NCBI GenBank assembly: GCA_029204225.1
Contig: CM055103.1
Coordinates: 56,842,885-56,892,204, forward strand
DNA: 49,320 nucleotides
Direction of reading: 5' to 3'
DNA from: Diphasiastrum complanatum
Lineage: Eukaryota > Streptophyta > Lycopodiopsida > Lycopodiales > Lycopodiaceae
The notes beneath the pieces are model-generated. The model did not search any database. It was not told where the DNA came from and was given only the letters and a program-made list of their open reading frames with translations. Position numbers and translations under genes: made by a program. Below are positions 1 to 10,677 of this stretch, piece by piece. How positions within the stretch are numbered: position 1 is the stretch's first letter; every line of letters starts with the position of its first letter.

Positions 1-34
<34 letters not shown>
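1..34. repeat. (CT)n microsatellite at window edge
   Basis: The window opens with an uninterrupted CT dinucleotide tract of 34 bases that probably continues outside. Similar CT/GA tracts occur in the 5' leader of the isomerase gene and in the P450 intron. Confidence 0.95.
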
Positions 35-37
<3 letters not shown>

Positions 38-202
38 TGACATTCCTTGCAGATTTTGCATCGTCGCCCTAAAATTCACACCATGATTTTCCATCTGTTT
101 CATATTAACAATTCTCTCTCTTGAAGAATCTCTTAAAATAACTCTTTTGATTCCAAGCATCTCTTTCGCGATTGGAAATAGAAGTTTCCAAGAGCATCAA
201 AG

Positions 203-412
203 CATGCAATTGACACTTAACCAAAATCATAATTAGCGATATATCCTGCATGCAATTCACACCTAGCTAAAATCATAATTATCAGTATTTCACTTACGGT
301 CAAGATAAGTCAATGGTCAATATAAGTCAAAACCATAATTAGCAATACTTATGGTCAAGATCAATCAATGGTCAAGATAAGTCAAAACCCTAATTTCGAA
401 TGGACTAGTCAA
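203..412. repeat. Two adjacent imperfect duplications rich in GGTCAA/AGTCAA
   Basis: Two partial copies starting ATGCAATT (near 203 and 250) are followed by two copies of a unit built on GGTCAAGAT..AGTCAAAACC (near 299 and 353). The second pair contains eight TTGACC/TTGACT cores on the complementary strand (299, 308, 315, 325, 353, 370, 380, 407). No gene can be assigned to it: the isomerase ends toward this side, and the ORF at 550-738 is not recognised. Confidence 0.7.
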
Positions 413-970
413 AACACAAGAATCTCGTTTTGTCTATCAAAGCATATTCTCTCTCTCCCTCTCTCTCTCTTAAAACTCTTTCTCTCTCTTAAAAAAAAAG
501 AAAAAGAAAAAGAAAGAAGGCATAGCTCATTCCAACAGACCAGATTTACATGAAAGAGTTGAACGTTGCTTCAGTACTAAGAAGTCTATACGAAACCATA
601 CTTCAAAAAACCTGCCAAAAAGACTATCAGAAGTCTGAGCTTCTTGTGATCAAATTATATGCAATTAGGTTGTTAAGAGAAAATGAAATGCACCTTTCCG
701 CACAACATTTTTTTTCCATCAGATCTGATTTGAAGTGATTGTAGCAGAACATCTTGCTGTTTCAGGCGCATATTACAAAGGATCGATTAAGCATCATAAA
801 GTAAAAACCCTAATCCATGCTGATCGTATGCCATTTATCATACATTCCCTGAGACCTTTGATAACTATCAATAATGAAACTGAGAAACCCTGATTTGATT
901 TATGTACAACAAATGTAAGAAAATGACAAATTCAAACGATTTTTGCCTCGTATTGTAATCTATTCTCAGC
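413..970. other. Intergenic stretch, no recognised gene
   Basis: Contains a CT-rich then A-rich tract (about 450-515) and an ATG-initiated ORF of 62 codons at 550-738 (+) that has no motif I recognise. The part nearest 970 must hold the 3' UTR of the minus-strand isomerase gene. I see no canonical AATAAA signal there on the minus strand. Confidence 0.5.
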
Positions 971-1825
971 CTATAACTTGGAAAAAACAGGCTTCCGCTT
1001 CTCAGCCCGCGCTTTCACAACCTCCTCAAGATCTTCTGAATGTAGAAATGCCGTACTCCATGTTCTGACATAATCCAAACCCTGAGCCACGGTCAAATCC
1101 CTACTTTTCAGAAGCACAGACTTGATTCCCATCACGCTGAGCGGAGATTTAGTTGCCATTTCGTGTGCTAAAATGCCTACTTTGTCATCCAATTCTTGTT
1201 TGGAAGCAAAAACCTCCTGGACTAATCCAATCGTCTTAGCCTCGCTGCCATTGAATGTTCGACCTGTCAAAGCAAGATCGATGGCATGGCCATACCCGAC
1301 GATCCCTGGCAGCCTCTGAAGTGTCCCTAAATCTGCAGTTATTGCCAAATCCACTTCCTTCACAGAAAACAAGGCCTCCTTGGTGCAGTACCTCAGATCA
1401 CAGGCAGTAATCATGTCTACGCCTGCGCCAAGGCAAGCCCCATGGATGGCAGCAATCACCGGCTTTCGGCATTCCTCAAAGGCTGTGAACGCCGCCTGCA
1501 TCTGCTTAACACTTCGGGCAAATTGTTCCTTGTGCCTGCCAATGGCATTGGATACGTGGTCCGCGTTGGCGAGCGTGCCGAGGTCTATGCCCGCGCAGAA
1601 ATGCTTGCCTGAGCCTTGCAGTACGATCACGCGCACATTAGGGTTTGAATCTAGCGCGGCAATGGCGAGGGGCAGCTCCTGGAAGATGTCAGGATTGAGA
1701 GCATTGCTGCGGCTAGGCCGATGCAAGAATAGATAGGCAACACCCCCGCTCTCGCTCGCCATAGCATCTGGAAGAACTATCCTTAGGCTCCGCCATCGCT
1801 GATTTTTCTCCTCGCTCTCTCCCAT
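971..1825 (-). CDS. DCI1: Peroxisomal delta(3,5)-delta(2,4)-dienoyl-CoA isomerase, intronless
   Basis: The product is a 284-residue crotonase-fold enzyme. It shifts 3,5-dienoyl-CoA to 2,4-dienoyl-CoA so that unsaturated fatty acids with odd-position double bonds can pass through peroxisomal beta-oxidation. Visible evidence: HFCAGID at 75-81; the oxyanion-hole segment HGACLGAGVD at 128-137; and the family signature around KEVDLAITADLGTLQRLP (156-173). The residues expected to be catalytic are Asp143, Glu157 and Asp165; the two acidic residues in the last block separate this family from plain enoyl-CoA hydratases. The C-terminus is Phe-Ser-Lys-Leu, a PTS1 peroxisomal signal. I chose the ATG at 1825: the frame stays open to a GTG at 1876, but that stretch only translates the GA microsatellite as Arg-Glu repeats. 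One exon covers the whole gene, which suggests a retrocopy or ancestral intron loss. No frameshift is present, so it looks functional. Confidence 0.9.
   Translation of the reverse strand: MGESEEKNQRWRSLRIVLPDAMASESGGVAYLFLHRPSRSNALNPDIFQELPLAIAALDSNPNVRVIVLQGSGKHFCAGIDLGTLANADHVSNAIGRHKEQFARSVKQMQAAFTAFEECRKPVIAAIHGACLGAGVDMITACDLRYCTKEALFSVKEVDLAITADLGTLQRLPGIVGYGHAIDLALTGRTFNGSEAKTIGLVQEVFASKQELDDKVGILAHEMATKSPLSVMGIKSVLLKSRDLTVAQGLDYVRTWSTAFLHSEDLEEVVKARAEKRKPVFSKL

Positions 1826-1832
<7 letters not shown>

Positions 1833-1864
<32 letters not shown>
1833..1864. repeat. (CT)n microsatellite in the isomerase 5' leader
   Basis: A CT tract (GA on the coding strand) lies a few bases upstream of the isomerase start codon, so it is probably in the 5' UTR or core promoter. 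GA/CT tracts at this place are common in plant promoters and can bind GAGA-binding BBR/BPC factors. That role is inferred. Confidence 0.75.
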
Positions 1865-1869
<5 letters not shown>

Positions 1870-1898
1870 ACCTCACGTTATGGCTATTTTATGTCCTT

Positions 1899-1937
1899 AA
1901 ACCCTAAAACCCTAAAAGCCTAAAAAAACCCTAAAAC
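1899..1937 (-). promoter_or_regulatory. Telo-box cluster upstream of the isomerase gene
   Basis: Three AAACCCTAAA motifs and one degenerate AAAGCCTAAA lie in tandem about 75-110 bases upstream of the isomerase ATG. AAACCCTAA telo-boxes are known elements of plant promoters bound by Myb-type telobox factors. The short degenerate array could also be a relic of telomeric sequence. Confidence 0.5.
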
Positions 1938-2642
1938 GTTTCGGAGTTGCTAAGATTTTAGAATTTCCCCGTTCAAGTGGCCGTCGTCAATGAAAGTTTA
2001 GGGCACACGTGGCCCAATCTAAACGCATGATTCGACTTTTTTCCACAACAGGCTCCATTCTCTCTTCTCTTCTCGTTGCTCTCCTCCTTTCTCCTCCTCC
2101 TTCCTCCTATCTATATGTGTGCTCCTATCTATATGTGTGTGGGTGTATACTCTAAGCCACATGCATTCTAAAACTAAACATGCCTCTTGGCCTATAGGCC
2201 TCCATATTCGAGTCGGCATTGGCAAGATATTGGCTAATCTGGCACACTCCCATTCATTCAAAGCAGAGTCGTTACACACCTTCACACCACTCCTTTTAAA
2301 ATTAGATGATGTTTCACTCAGTCGTTGATTGATTACACCTAGTATTGGTTGGGAGTTGGCCTACTATTAGTAGCCTCTAGCAAGCCTCACCGCTCTCTTG
2401 ACTCAGGCCTGCTACAAGCGATAGCAACCCTACGCCCAACAAATACGCAATATGGGATTCATGATCAAACAAAGACAACCCAAGCCACACATTCCATGAA
2501 ATGTGTGGCTGTCATGTAGCTGGCCCTTGTTAATAGTTATGAATATGTGGAGGCTGCTTGGAGAGCTCGAACTAGCAAGGCACATGATGCCAAAGTAAAG
2601 ATTCCTTGGATTGTTTCTTTGATGTTTTTGAAGAGGTTTAAA
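1938..2642. other. No recognised gene
   Basis: Upstream flank of the isomerase, including pyrimidine-rich sequence near 2050-2110 and two copies of CTATCTATATGTGTG at about 2107-2140. I find no coding region here. Confidence 0.4.
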
Positions 2643-2772
2643 CTATTGGTGGGAGATTCTTGCAAGAGGCATCGGGTATGAAGGATTGGGCTCTAGGGTC
2701 CCAACAATTATTGGTGGGCGGTTCTTAATGGCCACAAGGCATGAAGGAACTAGGTTCTAGGGTCCCAACAAT
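2643..2772. repeat. Tandem duplication of about 65 bp
   Basis: Two consecutive units begin TATTGGTGGG and end CTAGGGTCCCAACAAT, with diverged middles. Probably a relic inside decayed transposon DNA. Confidence 0.7.
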
Positions 2773-2944
2773 CAAGTAGTTTGCCTTCATAGATAGCACA
2801 TGGATATGAAAAAAAATTTAAAAACAAGAGACACTCACTACCCCATGTAGTATCTAGTCTATACTTGCCCCAAAATTAATAATGACATCTAGTCTCGTGA
2901 ATTTTTTTGAAGTGGCAAAGTTACATCATTAATTAGAAGTATAT

Positions 2945-3430
2945 ATTTGCTTCATCTTTAATCAAGCATTTTTCACAATGGTGCAATTTTTTCTTTCTAC
3001 TACACTCCATTGCTATCTTTCATGTGGTAAAATGCCTTTTGATCCCATACTCCTTGCAAAATTCCTTAGACTTAGTGCATTTGTATTTGTCTCGTCGCTA
3101 TTTGATCTTAGTATATACCTAAATGCATGCGTCCATCTGCTTCTCCACCAAGGCCATGAATTCCTTGAACCAAGCAAATGTGTCATATTTTGCTTCAAGA
3201 AGTATATCCACATCTTCTTGGAGCAATCATCTATGAATGTCATGGACTATTAAGCTCCACCAAGAGACATGGTCTTCATTGGACCGCATAGTCACTATGG
3301 ATTTTTTTTAACCTCAAGTATCTTTTTGGCCATTGACTCCACCCTTCTTGAATTTCTCTTTATGGTGCTTGGACCTCTCACAAATTGAGTGTTGTACTTT
3401 CTGCAAACCTGAAAATCCATTAAACATTCT
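2945..3430 (-). pseudogene. Ty1/copia integrase fragment
   Basis: Reading the minus strand, frames around 3013-3243 show the start of a copia integrase core (TFIDDCSKKMWIYFLK). After a short gap comes HAFRYILRS, and at 2960-3010 VVERKNCTIV from the conserved region near the catalytic glutamate. Upstream (3360-3420) another frame matches the basic segment before the core (HKEKFKKGG), and SGPMK-type sequence lies near 3280. Several frameshifts and stops separate these pieces. No LTR was found for it, so it is an old, truncated remnant of a copia element. Confidence 0.75.
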
Positions 3431-4974
3431 TAACTTTCTTTGTTGAGATTTTGTTTGTCACATAATCCATTTGACAATGGGCTCAACCACAATGACAACT
3501 TCTCGAATATCTCTGTAGTACAATGGTAGTGTAATTGTGATGTACCCCGCCTGTCAATCAGTACAACTATGACCGGATCTCGTTCCTAACTGATAATGGA
3601 TGCTCAACTTGAATATGGATCTATCAGAATTCGAATGTCTATGTTCTACACTCTGTTTCAAATATTTCTTGGGTTCTTACATAATGCAACTTATTACTAA
3701 TCTAAACTAAGCAAGGAACATTGGATAAGAATGAAACTAATCCTACTGGAAACATCAGAACAACAAAACTAAATCTAACTAAGAACTATAAGAACTTACA
3801 AAGTGCTTATTACAAATATCACTCAACATTTGTAACAATAACTCCTCAAGAGTCAAGCACAAGGCAACATCAGATTAGAATGACTATGATCTACCACCAA
3901 GCCCTGCACATCTACCTGATTCTAATCACAAAACCAAACTTGAAGAGGAAGAATCTACAAAACACATTCATACACAAGTACCCAAACTCAATGCATGAAA
4001 ATGGAGCACAGATTGAAATGCAAATGGATAATTTTTCAATTATCAGTTCAACAGCATCTCCTTACAAAATCTAGTGCTTGGAAACTCGTGGAGGAGGCAT
4101 CTATGTATACCCACGAGTTAGTGGATCCATTCCTATCACAATTTGGATTCCACCTCTTACAAGTGAGTGAACCCCTTTCTATACATATTTGGGTTCCACC
4201 TCTTACATGATAATAGGAGGCCCCCATTAAAAACATAACTCAAGTTGAGAGATTCTAAATTGCTAGCTCCCACATGATTTTTTCCATCTTTCGGGAATTA
4301 CAAATTGCACAACCAGTACTAGCACTAATAATTCTTGTGCCCTCAGGCTCGACTCTCAACTTCATCTCTACTAGAAGCCCTTTTGAGTGAAGAGGCACTG
4401 CATCAACACCTCAGGGCATGGCATCAGCTAACATTATCCTCCCCTATAGTGTTGCAGGTCCCACTGCATTGCTTCAGCTTTGACATGTGGTTCTTGAAAA
4501 GGCATAGATCCGCGCTTGCCTACGTAAAACCAAGAACTTATTGGTTTCGTTATCGTGCATCTCGGCAAATTTCATTGTCGCAACAGCTTGTCAAGATAGC
4601 CCTGCGTAACCGAGAGTCTCTTGTTTGTGTTTCTTAGCTTTCCTTTGGGCAAGAGATTTCTCGTAGCCGACCTTCCTTCCGATGGCTTCAAATGTGATGA
4701 ATCTTGTTTTTACGCCCAACAGAATAGGACCCAAGTACGGCTTCATTCCAAGTATAAACTTATTTTCATACCACTTCTCGATCATTTGTACATACTGATT
4801 GGAAGAAAATGCTGCTCAGAAATAAAGTCTCATCAAGTGGATCTTGATCAAAAGAATTAAAGTTAGGTGGTGATGGACATAAAAACAGTTTATGAGTGAT
4901 GGGTGGTGGGTTAGTTATGAGGTTATATTGAGCTATTGGCAAAACGAACTGTTTTAAAAAATGGTCATCAGATT
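3431..4974. other. No recognised gene
   Basis: Several short ORFs on both strands show no recognisable motif. The sequence GGATTCCACCTCTTAC/GGGTTCCACCTCTTAC occurs twice near 4146 and 4191, a small local duplication. Probably decayed repeat DNA. Confidence 0.4.
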
Positions 4975-6027
4975 TTAAAGAAGACGTGGTGGGTATGGTG
5001 TTAGAAGTGGATGTGGAGGTAGTTGAATGAGTAAATGAGAAAAATGATGGTTAGTAAGATGAAAATGGCTCAAAAAAAGAAGAAGATAAGTGGAACAACT
5101 GAGTATACTTGGAGGAGTCCACGACAAGTTTGTAAAGAGACCAACTGTGGAACCTTGATATGGCATGCCAAGTCCAACACCTCGTTGGTTGATGGATTGG
5201 CTTTGCTCAGGAGCTCCAACATCATCGTTGTCATCGTCTTTCTTTTGTATTGATACGCCTGCGTCGAGTCTACAGGACATATTCCAAATGAGGTCCATTT
5301 GTTGTTTTGACTAGAGGAGTTCCTCCTGGATCTTGTCGACACTTTCCTGGAGTGCTGACAACTTCTTATTATTTTCATGCTCTGAAATTTGATGGTTCCT
5401 CTTCGGGGCTTCGTGTTTCTGGATTAAGGAGACATAATTCTCTATTTTGATTGCTGCTCCTGAAGATGGAACTGGTACATTTATCTCCTTTGGCTTGATC
5501 GGTTGCTTAACCGTTGTCATTGCATCAATTAATCTCTTATTTTCCTGAGTCAGGAGATCTAACCGGTGTTCAATCTGGTCTTGCACCACTTGGAGGGACT
5601 GGAGCTGATTGGAAAATTGATTTTGCTCTTCTAGTCTCATGGCCCTTTCATTATGCAACTCTTCCATAACTATCGGCAATTTCCTGTCCTTTGGCTGCAG
5701 GTCCTGCTTTGCCATTCTGAGCTCGTCTGTTTGTTGTGCTAGCTGGTGCACCAACCCATGAAGGTGGTATGAGAACTCAGCATGCTACTTTAAGGACTCC
5801 TTGGATTTCTCGGACAAGTTGTCATAGGCTGGAAGGGTGGAGAACTCGGTAGGAAGACGATGGTAAGTAGGAAAAGAAAGCTGAGAAACTGTGGAATGAA
5901 TCGGTAGTGGAACAATTAGTTGAGTATTTACAACAGATGGTGGGAATTGTAACAATAGGGTTAAGAGAGATGGTGACAGAGGTGGTATCAACAATGGTGG
6001 TGGTGGTGGTGGAGGTGGAAGTGGAGG
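4975..6027 (-). pseudogene. Broken ORF with coiled-coil segment, unknown family
   Basis: One minus-strand frame runs from a TAA at 6028-6030 to a stop at 4975 and is interrupted only by two TAG codons (5785-5787 and 5311-5313). It begins with a proline run, then a Ser/Pro/Leu-rich stretch, then about 110 residues rich in Gln, Glu, Leu and Arg (about 5754-5420) with heptad-like spacing typical of a coiled coil, then an acidic patch (KKDDDNDD) near 5240. It lacks retroviral zinc-knuckle, protease or polymerase motifs. It may be the gag-like or extra ORF of an unidentified retroelement, or a decayed host gene. The long conserved frame indicates that it once coded. Confidence 0.45.
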
Positions 6028-6678
6028 TTAGTGACGTGACTAGTGCAACTGCCTCTGGAACCGTCTCCACCTCGTCCTCTACAAGATCACCTTCATCGAA
6101 GTATTCAAGTGCGTCTACATTGATGAATCCGGATCAACTGCACTTGTCTCTTCTGCTTTTTCTTCTTGAGTGGGATCAGCTGCGATCATGTCTTCTACGC
6201 ATATAGTTGCAAGCAACTCTCTTTCTCCCTCCTCTAAAATTGTTGCCCATGGTTGGATGGCCACCATAGAATCAACTGTGTCTGCTAGGCATGAGGGGGT
6301 GATTTAATAACTTGAAGTGATCCCGATGGTGATTGGGATCTAGAGCGTAGGTGATTGCACAACTTGAAGTGACCCGAATGGTGACTGGGTTCTAGATCTT
6401 TGAGCAGGTGATTGTAGTGGAGATTGTGTCTACTGGGTGTTCATTATTAGGAGCTGAGGTGAGGAGGTAGTAGGTGATGTGCATCATCGTCTGGTTATTC
6501 TCGTCTGTAGGTTGCCTTCCTCTTCATCCTCATTGTCCTCACCGCTGGATGAGACATCTTCGTACCTAGTCATATGCTTCTTTTGTTTCCTTGGAGTCAA
6601 CTTCTTGGATTTGGATGGTGGTGGGCTGTCGGACTCCGTCTCTGATTCAAGAGCTGGTTTGCTAGTGGTTATTTTCAT
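6028..6678 (-). pseudogene. Charged, low-complexity coding remnant upstream of the coiled-coil ORF
   Basis: An ATG at 6678 opens 64 codons with a Ser/Pro/Lys-rich segment (PPPSKSKKLTPRKQKKH) followed by an acidic one (SSSGEDNEDEEEG), a pattern typical of disordered nuclear proteins. Closer to the coiled-coil ORF a different frame gives a Ser/Thr-rich stretch (about 6070-5990). Frameshifts and stops separate the pieces. It probably belongs with the 4975-6027 ORF as the N-terminal part of one decayed gene. No family recognised. Confidence 0.35.
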
Positions 6679-9600
6679 TCACTGCTTCTTTGCTGGTGGT
6701 GTGGTATCAGCAAGTTGATAGGCTTGTGGTGATGACCTCTCGTGTCTCTTCTTTGTTCGATATCATGAACTGATAACTTTGGTCAGACAATTTTTTATTT
6801 TGATACTACTGTATTTGAATTTCCATTAATCCGAGACTGAACTTGTCTTTAGACTAATCGACAGTCAAACTACTTATGTGTGACATTCAGAATCACTATA
6901 TCACTATCAATTAATAGTATTCGGACTTACAAATTCTAAAGGATTCTCTGTGTTGTTGTAAATTGATAAGGAAGATAGATCGCTGATGAATACTCGAACA
7001 ATTTAGACTTGAGAGCATTCGTTCATTTGAATGAGTGATAGTTGGTTGTTGAGGATTGACTGTCGGATCTCGTCTAAGTTGCTCTTAGATGTTTGTGTGA
7101 ATCTCCGTGTCGGAGTTACGGATGCAACAATGTATATCCTTTTCTAATAAACTTCATTAGGAGCACAATTCGATATATGGAACTATTTGATACTATTGGA
7201 TGTTCTCTCCAAGTCTTAGTGAAATACGTTCAATATGAGAATTGTCTAGATCAACTATCCATTGGTTATGATGAATACAAATTGTGATTAACTGGTGATA
7301 TTGGTTGCCAACTCTACTGAACGTCTGTTGACAACCAGATCAAATATTCAGAACACTAAAAAGAACCAAAATCGTCTAATATGACACCAAGAAGCTCTCT
7401 CTTTGGGGAACGACAACCCTTTATGCTACAAATTTTATACTCTATTTATTATAAGTATACCATGACATGGATTCTCTTTTTCTCTCAACTAATTTAACTT
7501 CGGTAGGATAATTCTACTTTTGCTTGGGCGACTCTCAATGATTATATAAGTGACTCACCGCTATGGTCATTTTTAGTTCATGCGCTATAGTGGCTACTTG
7601 GAAGAGTCTATAGGCGAAGTACATTAGGAACGATACATGCTTCTTATTTTCGTACATGACTAAATATGATATATGTTACAAGACTTGCTAGCAGACCTGC
7701 CTTGCAAGCCAAGCCAAGGCCAAGGCCTAAACCCACTGAGTTTTGAGGCATATTTTATATTTGAAACTCTTCTAAATTTTCTAGCCAACTTCAACACATA
7801 GGTAAGGTCAAAAACTAAAAACTGTGCTCAAATGACCTCTCTATGTTGGACCCACCTTGGAGGCGTACCTGTGACCTCCTATTCAAAATTCAAATAATGA
7901 ACTCATCAACGTGGGATGCAAAAGCTATGGTTGTAAAAAAAAAGGATAAGCTTATTCTTTATGATATGAATTAATAATATTTGCTTTTGCACCTCTGCTC
8001 ACTGGAGACTCTCAATGAGGAGCACATTCATCAAGTTTGGAAACCCAACAAGCTTGAGCTCTTTTAAAACAATGTGTAAGCTAATGTTATGAATACCCAC
8101 ATGGCATACACTCATATATTTTGTTTTTTGCTTTTTGTTATGGATTAGCTCATATTTGGTGTTTTATTGATGGATGCCACTTCTCATGCTGAAATCTACA
8201 TCCTCAGCGACACTTGGACTTGTCACCATGTGGAAGACGTTTTTTTAGGAAAAGCTAGCCGCTTTCATGTGTTTTGGATCCCGTTATTTTTGTCTTCAGC
8301 AATAGCAAACTAAATTGTTACCAAGTGCAAGGCATTTTTGGTTTGATGATATGTTTTGTGTAACGGGCGTGCAACAAATAGAGCCAACTACTTTGGTGTG
8401 GTGTTGATTCAAGTCGGAGCCTTGTTGATTTTTAAAAAGAAATTTGCTGACATTGTTGGAGGCTGTAGAACAAGAGCTGGAGCGGTTATGATCTACGACA
8501 TAATTAGGAACTGATTTCACAATGTTGTAGATGATCGGAGTGCTTGATATTGAATTGTGAGATGCTAGTGTAGTCTTTCGACTCGATTGTGTGGTGGCAC
8601 ATTCTAGGCTGAGATGGAAGATTTTAGTGAAGAGGGGATGCTTCGTTCTCTAATGGTTGAGAGGACTCCTGATTGAGAGGGCATTGTCGAGTTGGAGAGG
8701 AGATATCAACGGTCGTGGCTACCTTCCACGGACTGGGGAAATTGTGCTTCAACCTAAATGGCATTGCCAACACCGAGAATAGCGCACATGACTGAGTAGG
8801 AGGTAGTTGAGGCTAAGCATTGTACGTCATGTATTGTGTCCCTACCTGAATGGGGGACAAAACAAACCCATTGGAGGTTTTTCAAGCCTAAGGGTTTTTC
8901 AATGGGTGTGACTCTCACACTACCTCTATGATGCGAGTCTGAGGTGTCTATCGCGCATCCTCATGGAGTGCCATGAGAAAGTATGGGAGGGTACTAGGGC
9001 TACCAATTTTGGGAATCACACCTTGTCGTGTATTCACTTTGTATGGTGACCAAGTTGGTGGAACTACGTAGGGAAAAAACTGGTTCATGCCCAAAGGATG
9101 TTGTGCCGAACGTGGGAGTGGTAAATAATGAAAAAATTAGACCCCTAGAATATCGAATGACAAATATACGTGTTATGGTGCCAATAAGGGACGCGGGGAA
9201 GGCGCTCGCAACTGCCATTTGAATTGTGTTTCTACTAAGTAGCCGTGGCAACGAGGGAGGGGACTTAGGAGCAGTGTTCGGGAAAGCCGGCAAAGTCCAA
9301 GAATGAAATCGGAAACTTTTGCCAAAAATCAAAAACTTGCAGGTTTCTTATGTCATAAAATAATGTATAACCGGCATGTATTGAGGGTCGTCCAAAAAAG
9401 TCCTGGAGGGGAACCCTTTCCCTAAAAAGGTTTCCCCAAGGGCCGACACTGCTTGGGAGGGGGCCGGGGCAGCAAAAAAAAGGCGACCTCTGAACTCGAT
9501 TGGTGGCGCGGTTTACTTGACGCTCCCCTGTTTTGTTGAACAACGAACACTAACGCTACTCCAGGATATATTCTGAAGTGGGAATCCGGATCAAATTCTG
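6679..9600. other. No recognised gene
   Basis: Only short ORFs without recognisable motifs. Small features: a tandem AAGCC/AAGGCC-rich stretch near 7695-7730, and an imperfect hairpin near 9408-9437 (GGGGAACCC..GGTTTCCCC). Base composition is ordinary. Probably old repeat DNA. Confidence 0.35.
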
Positions 9601-9628
9601 GATGGATGAGCCCGAGATGAGCTGAGCA

Positions 9629-9808
9629 ATGAAGGACCAGGACCTTTTTCTCTTAAGCATCCAATTGCAAAAATGTGTAGAAATCGTTAGAGAGGAACTC
9701 AATCGGATATCCGATGAGCTGCAGAAATTTAAAGAAGAAATTAAACGCACACATGATGTTGATGTGAAAAGAAAGCTTAGAATAATTCTTGGGCAACCCA
9801 GAAAATCA
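9629..9808 (+). other. Short ORF segment, coiled-coil-like, abutting the inverted-repeat unit
   Basis: An ATG at 9629 starts an ORF (to 9934) whose first 60 codons are Lys/Glu/Leu-rich with helical character (VEIVREELNRISDELQKFKE). The last 40 codons lie inside the left arm of the inverted repeat. It may be a fragment of an exon cut by the inverted-repeat unit, or chance. Family not recognised. Confidence 0.25.
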
Positions 9809-10040
9809 GACGACTCTAGCGGATGGTGTGTGACTTACAATGTTGCAAACAGACTAAATTTTCTAAGAACTAATCTCTTGCAACACATAATATTCACAAG
9901 GGAGCATTGCGAGAAAAGATGTTCCAAATGCTAATTTTTATGCAACTTTGGACAGCATATGCAACCTCTTATAGATACAATTTACGCATCTTATCACTGC
10001 TGTTATGGAAATGACGCACCTTATCACTGTTGTTAAGGAA
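9809..10040 (+). repeat. Left terminal inverted repeat
   Basis: Starts GACGACTCTAGCGG and ends TTAAGGAA. Its inner part contains two direct copies of TTATCACTG(C/T)TGTTA (about 9991 and 10021). Pairs with 10678-10911. Confidence 0.85.
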
Positions 10041-10076
10041 CCATGTGTTCGAAATGCTACATCGATGTCGTTTTGA

Positions 10077-10450
10077 TGCAGGCAAAGGCTAGTTTAGAAA
10101 AATCTGTTGTGGAAAAATTGTCTACTCAGCTTTGCTTTGAATATAACTAATGCAACAGATGCACAAGCACAAACTGAAGCCTCTGTGGATATACCAGTAA
10201 GCAAATCTGTAGGTCGAACTGTCGTTGCTTTAACAGTTTCACAAGGGGCGAGCCCTTCTTGTCCTAGAACTCGTTGCTTTTCCTGCCGTAAGCGCGTGGG
10301 GCTAACTGGATTCAAGTGTCGATTGGAGATATTTTGTGCTCGTTGCATCGGTATTCCGATACGCATGAGCTCTCGTTTGACTACAAGGCTGCTGGACGAG
10401 ATGCCATAGCCAAAGCAAATCCAGTGGTTATGATTCTCTGTCAGTTGGAC
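10077..10450 (+). pseudogene. AN1-type zinc finger (stress-associated protein) gene fragment, broken
   Basis: Plus-strand frames match the C-terminal half of plant A20/AN1 stress-associated proteins. The linker block QAKASLEKSVVEKL comes first, starting at an AG that could be a splice acceptor (TTTTGATGCAG, ending 10081). Then come a variable linker, the AN1 start [17 protein letters not shown], and, in another frame, [28 protein letters not shown]. Two frameshifts (near 10135 and 10322) break it. The His-Glu-Cys ligand region reads His-Glu-Leu, so a zinc-binding Cys is lost. The usual short Lys-rich C-terminus and stop are absent. No A20 domain was found upstream. It is a captured, non-functional fragment. 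Confidence 0.8.
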
Positions 10451-10677
10451 TGTGATGCTCAGAAAAACGCTTTTGAAAGGCCAACCGAAGCATGGTCTCG
10501 CATTTGCATCTTGCATCTGGCTTTTCAACCGGAACTTAAATGTCGCCAGTCAGTCATGCACGCCTCTTTGGTTAAGGATTTTTTGTCAAACACGTTGAAG
10601 CCTAGCCTGACTTTGTTTGTTTGCTCGCTGATCCAAGCCATTATAGCATCAGTTACTTTTGTACGGAACCTAGTCAT

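Noticed and set aside
1122-1736. Plus-strand ORFs opposite the isomerase
   Set aside because: They are shadows of the minus-strand gene and have no motifs of their own.
1826-1876. N-terminal extension of the isomerase with Arg-Glu repeats
   Set aside because: It needs a GTG start and only translates the GA microsatellite; a proper ATG follows at 1825.
9400-9490. GC-rich hairpin as an rRNA, tRNA or organelle fragment
   Set aside because: The stem is short and imperfect, and I see no tRNA arms or rRNA motif.
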